Source: an uncultured Bacteroidales bacterium
Lineage (GTDB): Bacteria > Bacteroidota > Bacteroidia > Bacteroidales > Bacteroidaceae
Length of the DNA: 29,405 nucleotides
Direction of reading: 5' to 3'
Assembly (NCBI GenBank): GCA_937906165.1
Contig: CALCYA010000050.1
Span: forward strand, 1 to 29,405
Under the pieces are notes generated by a model that was not told the DNA's origin, ran no database searches, and was given only the letters and a program-made list of their open reading frames with translations. This document shows, in pieces, positions 23,891 to 29,405 of this stretch; within the stretch, counting starts at the first letter, position 1; the number at the start of each line of letters is the position of its first letter. The position numbers and the translations under genes are program-made.

Positions 23891-26800
23891 ATGAAATATA
23901 AGAAAATACTATTATCAGCAATATGTGCGGTCTCTCTATTGAGTGGTGGCGCACAGGAGAGCGTCAAACGGGACTCACTGTTTACTCCATATAAACTGAA
24001 TTATCTGCCGGCAGGCTCACCTGCCTGGATGGCACAGATGGTGAACCCCGACGGGCTCGACTATAATGCCCTTGTCGACAGTTTTAACGTGTATCTTCAC
24101 GACAATCCCGGTGCACGTCGCAAGAGCCCCGAGACAAAGCAGGTGGTCAATCATTTCCGCCGTTTCCAGAAAGCCTATTCGCGTTTTGTACAGCCTGACG
24201 GCAAGATCAGACTGCCTTTGGCAAGTAACTACCATGGCGAGGTGAAGAGGGCAGCTGCCGAGGTGCGTATGGAACGTGCGGCAGCATCACGCTCGGCAGC
24301 ACGCGACGGCGAGGCGGTTGCTCCGTGGAAAGTGATATCTCCTATAGTCACATACGACTATCAGCATAAGAAACTCTCTCCGGCCCAGGCTAACATACAG
24401 CGCTTCAGAGCTTCGCGTTCCAACCCCGATGTCCTATACTGCGGCTCTGAGACGGGACTTGTGTTCCGCACCATTGACAAAGGTGAGACATGGACTCCTT
24501 GTAACGGCGGTGAATGGATGGCAGGAGAGATAACTACCATTGACATAAGTTCGGACAACCCCGACCGCGTGCTTGTGGGTGCAGGAGGTGTCTTCTGGAT
24601 AAGCAATGACGGTGGTGAGAACTGGGATGATATAACTCCCGAAAAGAATACCTATGCGCGTACAAGTTCTGCTCTTTTTCATCCTTCAGATGACAATATC
24701 ATACTTGCCGGTGACCGTGCCCAACTGTGGCGCTCAACCGATGGCGGTGCAACATGGCAGTGGATGCTTGGCGGCATGGTTTTCGATATAAAGTTCTCAG
24801 TACAGAACCCCGATGTCTGCTATGTTGCCATTGAACAGGATTATACAGTGAAACTGTACAAGAGTACTGACGGTGGTGCGTCGTGGAATCTTCTGCCGCT
24901 CGATGACCAGCCGCTTATCAGCGCGCGCATCGGTTTGAGCGAAGCTCCCAACGGTGCAGATTATGTCTATCTTTGGGCTTGTCGAAGAAATCATCTTTCG
25001 CAACCGGGTCCTCTCTATTTCAGCGGGCCGCCTTTGCTCTACAAGAGTACCGACGGCGGTGCATCGTTCACGGTGACCGACCCTACAGAACAAATGGAGC
25101 ATGTCGACAAGAACGGTGGACAGGGTTACTATGACCTTGTATGCACTGCATCGGCCACCGACCCCGAGCTGCTGCTTGTGGGCGTAATACAGCTCTACCG
25201 CTCAAGCGACGGCGGCAATACTCTTGAGAATGTGGGCGGTTACTACGGTCGTTTTGACCTCCATTGTGATATGCAGTGCATACAGACCAACGGTACAGGC
25301 GATACATGGCTCTCGACCGATGGCGGAATGATATATAGCAATGACTTCTTCCTTGCTGATGCGCAGCCTAAGCTGTATGGCCTGTACGCTTCGGAGATGT
25401 GGGGCTTCGACCAAGGCTGGAACGAGGATGTGATGGTTGGCGGACGCAACCACAACGGCAATATGTCGCAGCTCGACCGCTACAATGGTGTCACACTTTC
25501 TATGCGCGGCTCGGAGCGTCCAACGGGCTATGTATTCCTCTCCAATCCCCGTAAAGTGGCGTTCAGCGACTCGGAGAATGTTGTCATGCCCGATGATTGG
25601 CGCGATGAGTTCGTGCCGTTCCTCGACTATTGGACATATCCTAAGGAATCCTCACAGCATGGAATAGGCTTTGAGTTCGACCCGCGTTACGCGCAGTGCT
25701 TCTACATAGTTCAGGGAACATACGATGAGGAGTACAAAACTTTATGGCGTACAACCGATGATGGAGCATCGTTCTCTACGGTGTATACTTTTGAGAATCC
25801 GATCTCTGCATTTGCTGTTTCTCGTTCGAATCCCGACAAGATTGTGGTTTCAACCTGGGGACGCATCTTTTATTCGCTTGACGCGGGCGCAACGTTCAAC
25901 GAATATACTATCCCCGATGAAATGACGCACAGCATAAACTATAAGATAGGAATACATCCTCGTTATGAGAACGAGATATGGGTGAGCGACGGCAATGCCG
26001 GAGGCTTCTGGCGCACCGTTGACAATGGCACGTCATGGGAGAAAATGGATGATGGCCTTACAATTACAAGCTGGGACGATAAGCTGGAGTCTCATCAGGT
26101 CGGCCGTTTCTTCCTTACCGGCAACGAGAAAAATGCCGTATATGCCATTGCATATACCATGGGTTACCTTAACGAGTCATATACCACTCCGCGTGGCAGG
26201 GTGCTCTACCGCGATGATACGACCAATGGCTGGATAAATTACAGTGACGGCCTTCCAAAGGTCGTAAACCTCAACAGGATGCTGCCGTTCTACAAGGAGG
26301 GGGTCATACGTCTTGCTACAAACAATGGCATCTGGGAACGCGAACTTGTCGATGCTCAGTTCAAGCCCATTGCGCAGCCCATAATTCTGAATGCAGGTTC
26401 GGGCGACAATACCGTTGCCGATTATCCGCGTACAATACAGCTCGATAGCTACAGTATTGTGAATCAGGATAATGCCGAGTGGAAATGGGAAATCTTCCCG
26501 GCTCCATTGTCAATCTCTGCCGATAATGTGCGTAACCCGCAGATAACAATCGAACCCGACCAGACATACGACATAACCCTCACGGTCACCACCCCCGGCG
26601 GCAGTGATACTAAATGCATCGAGGGTATGATAAAAGGCAGCAAGCCTGTGCCCGATGACACATCTGTAGCACCTTTGTTTGCAGGCAAGGAACTACTGCT
26701 TGAGAGCGGAAATGTGGTAGTTGCAGGCGAGAATCTTGTTTTTGTCCCGCGTAACCTCACAGGCAATGTTTCGCTTGTCGTGTATGATGCAAAAGGCAAA

Positions 26801-26929
26801 GTGGTGGCGGATATGCTATCTGCCGGTCGTGTCGATATAAACACGGCGGGTTATGCAGCAGGAATATATTTCTATCTTGCAACCGATGAGGCCGGCTATC
26901 AGAAGACAGGTAAACTGCTTGTAAAATAA
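23891..26929 (+). CDS. Type IX-secreted Asp-box (BNR) beta-propeller protein, second of a pair
   Basis: 1012 residues from the ATG at 23891. This start gives a proper signal peptide (MKYKKILLSAICAVSLLSGGAQ); the earlier ATG at 23828 lies in a REP-like repeat. The layout mirrors the preceding protein: an N-terminal helical segment with matching LPAGSPAWM and QPDGKIRLP blocks, a propeller with about eight Asp-boxes (SNDGGENW, STDGGATW, STDGGASW, TVDNGTSW and others), a PKD-like domain about 845-920, and a type IX sorting domain (about 935-1012, ending GIYFYLATDEAGYQKTGKLLVK). A conserved GWNEDVM tract occurs in both, at corresponding places. It is probably surface-displayed with a binding role. 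It ends 9 bp before the TonB-dependent receptor, which suggests a shared function. Confidence 0.9.
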   Translation: MKYKKILLSAICAVSLLSGGAQESVKRDSLFTPYKLNYLPAGSPAWMAQMVNPDGLDYNALVDSFNVYLHDNPGARRKSPETKQVVNHFRRFQKAYSRFVQPDGKIRLPLASNYHGEVKRAAAEVRMERAAASRSAARDGEAVAPWKVISPIVTYDYQHKKLSPAQANIQRFRASRSNPDVLYCGSETGLVFRTIDKGETWTPCNGGEWMAGEITTIDISSDNPDRVLVGAGGVFWISNDGGENWDDITPEKNTYARTSSALFHPSDDNIILAGDRAQLWRSTDGGATWQWMLGGMVFDIKFSVQNPDVCYVAIEQDYTVKLYKSTDGGASWNLLPLDDQPLISARIGLSEAPNGADYVYLWACRRNHLSQPGPLYFSGPPLLYKSTDGGASFTVTDPTEQMEHVDKNGGQGYYDLVCTASATDPELLLVGVIQLYRSSDGGNTLENVGGYYGRFDLHCDMQCIQTNGTGDTWLSTDGGMIYSNDFFLADAQPKLYGLYASEMWGFDQGWNEDVMVGGRNHNGNMSQLDRYNGVTLSMRGSERPTGYVFLSNPRKVAFSDSENVVMPDDWRDEFVPFLDYWTYPKESSQHGIGFEFDPRYAQCFYIVQGTYDEEYKTLWRTTDDGASFSTVYTFENPISAFAVSRSNPDKIVVSTWGRIFYSLDAGATFNEYTIPDEMTHSINYKIGIHPRYENEIWVSDGNAGGFWRTVDNGTSWEKMDDGLTITSWDDKLESHQVGRFFLTGNEKNAVYAIAYTMGYLNESYTTPRGRVLYRDDTTNGWINYSDGLPKVVNLNRMLPFYKEGVIRLATNNGIWERELVDAQFKPIAQPIILNAGSGDNTVADYPRTIQLDSYSIVNQDNAEWKWEIFPAPLSISADNVRNPQITIEPDQTYDITLTVTTPGGSDTKCIEGMIKGSKPVPDDTSVAPLFAGKELLLESGNVVVAGENLVFVPRNLTGNVSLVVYDAKGKVVADMLSAGRVDINTAGYAAGIYFYLATDEAGYQKTGKLLVK

Positions 26930-26938
26930 TCTCTGGCT

Positions 26939-29146
26939 ATGAAAAACGGATATTTGGCTCTATTATGTGCACTGCTCCCTTTTGTGAGCCTTGCGCAGGA
27001 CAGCCTTGATTATAATCTCAACGATTTTGTCTTCTCTTCAAGCCGTTGGTGTCGTCACAGTGAGTCGCAGCCGGTGAAGGTGACGCGTCTTTCCTTTGAA
27101 GAGGCTAATGCCTATAACCCGCAGACAGCTGCAGATATGTTGGGTCTTACCGGTGAGGTCTTTATCCAAAAGAGCCAGTACGGTGGTGGTAGCCCCATGA
27201 TACGCGGCTTTGCCACAAACCGTCTGCTATACAGTATAGACGGTGTGCGCATGAACAGTGCGATATTCCGTGCCGGCAATATACAGAATGTGATATCGCT
27301 CGATCCCTTTGCGATAGAGGAGACCGAGGTGCTCTTCGGTCCCGGTGCCGTGAGCTATGGCAGTGATGCCATAGGCGGAGCGATGGTGTTCAAAACCCTT
27401 CAGCCTTGCCTGGCTACGGGAGGCCGGCCTGTCGCTTACGGTTCGGCAACAGTGCGCACGGCAACAGCATCCAATGAACTTACTACACACGTACATGCCG
27501 GGGTGGGGTGGAAACGTTGGGCGTTGCTCACCAGCTTCACTACATCTTCCTACGATGACCTTGAGCAGGGTCTGCATGGTCCCGAGGAGTATATAATGCC
27601 TTATATCGTTGTTCCTGGCATAAATGCCGATGGCGAGCTTGAAGACCGTGTCGTTGCCAACGGTGACAAACGCAGGCAGTCGCCAAGCGGCTACAAGCAG
27701 CATAATTTCATGCAGAAAGTGCGTTATGCCCCCACTGCGGAGTGGAACCTCGAATATGCATTCCACTTCAGCGAGACATCGGAGTATGCACGCTACGACC
27801 GTCATCAGCGTGTGCGCGACGGGCTCCCCCGTTACGCCGAGTGGAACTATGGCCCACAGAGGTGGATGATGAATCATCTGCGCGTGGAGCATGCCGGTGA
27901 CGGGGCTGTGTATGACTCGTTGCGCGTGAACCTGGCACTGCAACGCTTCGAGGAGAGCCGTATAAGCCGTGACCTGAACAAACCTACGCGTGAGACACAG
28001 AGCGAGAAGGTTGACGCATGGAGTGCAAATGTCGATTTCCTCAAGGAGCTGTCCTATGATATGACACTCTTTTACGGTGCCGAATATGTGCAGAACAACG
28101 TGCGTTCAAAGGGAGTGGCGACAGATGTCCTCACAGGTGCTGATGAGCCTATGGCTGCACGTTATCCCAAAGCACGTTGGTACAGCGCAGGAGTGTACGC
28201 GCAGGCCGAGTGGCACATCACAAAACGCCTGAACGCTGCAGCCGGAGTGCGTTATAACCATTATGGAATAGACAACGACTTCTCCACTGCCGGTTATGAC
28301 GTGCCTTTTGCTCCCAAACAGAGCGCCTCGGCAGGTAGTGTGAGCGGCAATATCGGTATCAACTGGCGTCCTGTGGCAGGGTGGCTCTTCCGTGTGAACT
28401 ATGCGCGTGGCTTCCGTGCACCCAATGTCGATGACATGGGCAAACTGTTCGATAGTGTCGACGGTTGTGTCACAGTTCCCAACCCCTCATTGAAACCCGA
28501 GTATGCCGACAATATCGAGATAGGCATTGCCAAGCGCTTCGGCTCTTTCCTTACAGCCGATGTTACAGCATATTACACACATCTTGACAACGCCATTGTA
28601 AGGCGCGACTACACATTTGACGGCTTGTCCACAATGGAGTATGGCGGTGAAGAGTGCAGGGTACAGGCGCTCCAGAACGCCGCCGTTGCCAATGTGTGGG
28701 GGGTGCAGGCGGCTGTCGATGCCCGTTTCGCCAAAAGGTTCTATGCCAATGCACGTGTCAGCTGGCAGCGCGGTCGCGAGGAACTCGACAACGGCGATGA
28801 ATCCCCGTCGCGCCACGCCGCACCGCTCTTCGGCAGAGCCGCTGTCGGCTATAAATGCGATAGGCTTACAGTTGAGGCTTTCACTGCATTTCAGGCAGAG
28901 TGCAGTGAAGATGATATGCCCGAAGAGGAGAAAGAAAAGACCGAGTTCTATGCCCTTGATAAGGACGGCAACGCTTACTCTCCGGCATGGCTCACCCTCA
29001 ACGTGCGTGCCTCGTACAGGTTCGCCGGCGGCCTCTCATTGAATGCCACCTTCGAGAACCTCACCGACAGACGCTATCGTCCCTACAGCTGTGGCATCAG
29101 CGCCCCCGGCCGTAATATGACGGTGAGTGTGACGTATAATCTTTAA
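26939..29146 (+). CDS. TonB-dependent outer-membrane receptor of the heme/siderophore-receptor type
   Basis: 735 residues. Signal peptide about 1-20 (SLAQ). A TonB-box-like stretch LNDFVFSSSRW is at about 27-37. The plug domain (about 55-155) contains GGGSPMIRGFATNRLLYSIDGVRMN and NVISLDPFAIEETEVLFGPGA. The 22-strand barrel covers the rest and ends in the membrane signature ENLTDRRY...VSVTYNL with a final Leu. There is no carboxypeptidase-like N-terminal extension and no SusD partner, so it is not a SusC-type glycan transporter. The FRAP (492-495) and NPSL (515-518) pair resembles HemR/HmuR heme receptors. However, the 19 residues between them contain no His, where heme receptors usually have one. 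The ligand may thus differ. It is expected to import a ligand, powered by TonB, possibly delivered by the propellers. Confidence 0.92.
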   Translation: MKNGYLALLCALLPFVSLAQDSLDYNLNDFVFSSSRWCRHSESQPVKVTRLSFEEANAYNPQTAADMLGLTGEVFIQKSQYGGGSPMIRGFATNRLLYSIDGVRMNSAIFRAGNIQNVISLDPFAIEETEVLFGPGAVSYGSDAIGGAMVFKTLQPCLATGGRPVAYGSATVRTATASNELTTHVHAGVGWKRWALLTSFTTSSYDDLEQGLHGPEEYIMPYIVVPGINADGELEDRVVANGDKRRQSPSGYKQHNFMQKVRYAPTAEWNLEYAFHFSETSEYARYDRHQRVRDGLPRYAEWNYGPQRWMMNHLRVEHAGDGAVYDSLRVNLALQRFEESRISRDLNKPTRETQSEKVDAWSANVDFLKELSYDMTLFYGAEYVQNNVRSKGVATDVLTGADEPMAARYPKARWYSAGVYAQAEWHITKRLNAAAGVRYNHYGIDNDFSTAGYDVPFAPKQSASAGSVSGNIGINWRPVAGWLFRVNYARGFRAPNVDDMGKLFDSVDGCVTVPNPSLKPEYADNIEIGIAKRFGSFLTADVTAYYTHLDNAIVRRDYTFDGLSTMEYGGEECRVQALQNAAVANVWGVQAAVDARFAKRFYANARVSWQRGREELDNGDESPSRHAAPLFGRAAVGYKCDRLTVEAFTAFQAECSEDDMPEEEKEKTEFYALDKDGNAYSPAWLTLNVRASYRFAGGLSLNATFENLTDRRYRPYSCGISAPGRNMTVSVTYNL

Positions 29147-29156
29147 TGGCGTTGGC

Positions 29157-29229
29157 TGTCATGCTGAGCGAAGCGAAGCATCTATAGTGGGCTTGTCATC
29201 CTGACAGAGCGGAGCGACGGGAGAATCTC
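29157..29229. repeat. Pair of REP-like units
   Basis: TGTCATGCTGAGCGAAGCG followed by AAGCATCT (29157-29183) and TGTCATCCTGACAGAGCGG followed by AGCGACGGGAGAATCTC (29194-29229) are two units in direct orientation just after the receptor stop. The second is close to the unit at 17349. Confidence 0.65.
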
Positions 29230-29238
29230 TTATTTCTC

Positions 29239-29405
29239 TTTACCTATTTGCTTGCACGACTTTGCTTTCAGCGAAGTTTAGCTGCGCTCATTGCGTGTAA
29301 AAATAAATTTTTACCCATTCGCTTGCACAACATTGCTTTCAGCGAAGTTTAGCTGCGCTCATTGCGTGTAAAAATAAATTTTTACCCATTCGCTTGCACA
29401 ACATT
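29239..29405. repeat. 71-bp tandem repeat, continuing past the window end
   Basis: The stretch TTTACCCATTCGCTTGCACA...CTGCGCTCATTGCGTGTAAAAATAAATT recurs with a 71-bp period. The first copy (29239-29309) differs at a few bases; the second starts at 29310 and the third at 29381, cut by the window edge. The repeats abut each other, with no spacers, so it is not a CRISPR array. No coding potential was seen. Confidence 0.8.

Noticed and set aside
27227..27943. 238-codon antisense frame inside the receptor gene
   Set aside because: It lies wholly within a well-supported coding sequence and its Cys/His-rich product is typical of a shadow frame; the same holds for long antisense frames at 4452-5057 and 22656-23363.
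26939..29146. SusC-type glycan transporter
   Set aside because: There is no carboxypeptidase-like N-terminal domain, no SusD partner, and the length (735) is well below the usual 950-1100 residues.
29239..29405. CRISPR array
   Set aside because: The 71-bp units abut with no unique spacers, and no cas genes are present.

Overview
The window looks like a chromosomal stretch from a member of the Bacteroidales (Bacteroidota). The grounds are signal peptides ending in Ala-Gln, TAnnTTTG-type -7 promoter motifs, DUF4369-thioredoxin fusions, type IX secretion C-terminal sorting domains, and almost no Shine-Dalgarno sequences. Genus cannot be fixed from the sequence; a Prevotella- or Muribaculaceae-like gut organism is a guess. 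No tRNA, rRNA, CRISPR array, transposase or phage gene was seen.

Region 1 (1-12.3 kb, + strand) is a co-directional array of secreted proteins. Six are TlpA/ResA-like thioredoxin-fold proteins with a Sec signal peptide, one is a lipoprotein with two thioredoxin domains, and one (the first) has no thioredoxin domain. Apart from the lipoprotein, all begin with nearly the same signal peptide, conserved in DNA as well as protein, while the mature parts differ strongly. The same leader occurs once more as an orphan 27-codon reading frame (8720-8803), followed by a 64-codon gene resembling the head of a Bacteroidota anti-sigma-type protein. A decayed start of the same kind sits at 7179-7214. Half of the eight CxxC sites have Gly instead of Trp before the first Cys. 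The proteins probably act in the periplasm in thiol-disulfide exchange; their partners are unknown.

Region 2 (12.3-13.2 kb) is a gene-free convergent gap with dispersed repeats and a bidirectional terminator. Region 3 (13.2-17.1 kb, - strand) holds an S9 (DPP IV-like) peptidase and a single-chain Fe-S L-serine dehydratase, both of ordinary type and visibly richer in G/C-ending codons. A nested inverted repeat separates them. Together they fit peptide and amino-acid catabolism.

Region 4 (17.3-20.4 kb, - strand) holds a MITE-like repeat, a MarR-family regulator, and an 820-residue fusion of CoA-disulfide-reductase-type flavoprotein, rhodanese, TusA and DsrE-like domains. The flavoprotein and regulator form a two-gene operon. 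A perfect 17-bp palindrome abutting its likely promoter is a good candidate MarR operator.

Region 5 (20.7-29.1 kb, + strand) holds two tandem, paralogous, roughly 1000-residue Asp-box (BNR) beta-propeller proteins with PKD-like and type IX sorting domains. A TonB-dependent receptor gene follows 9 bp after the second. The set looks like a surface capture and uptake operon for an unknown ligand. The window ends in REP-like units and the start of a 71-bp tandem repeat.
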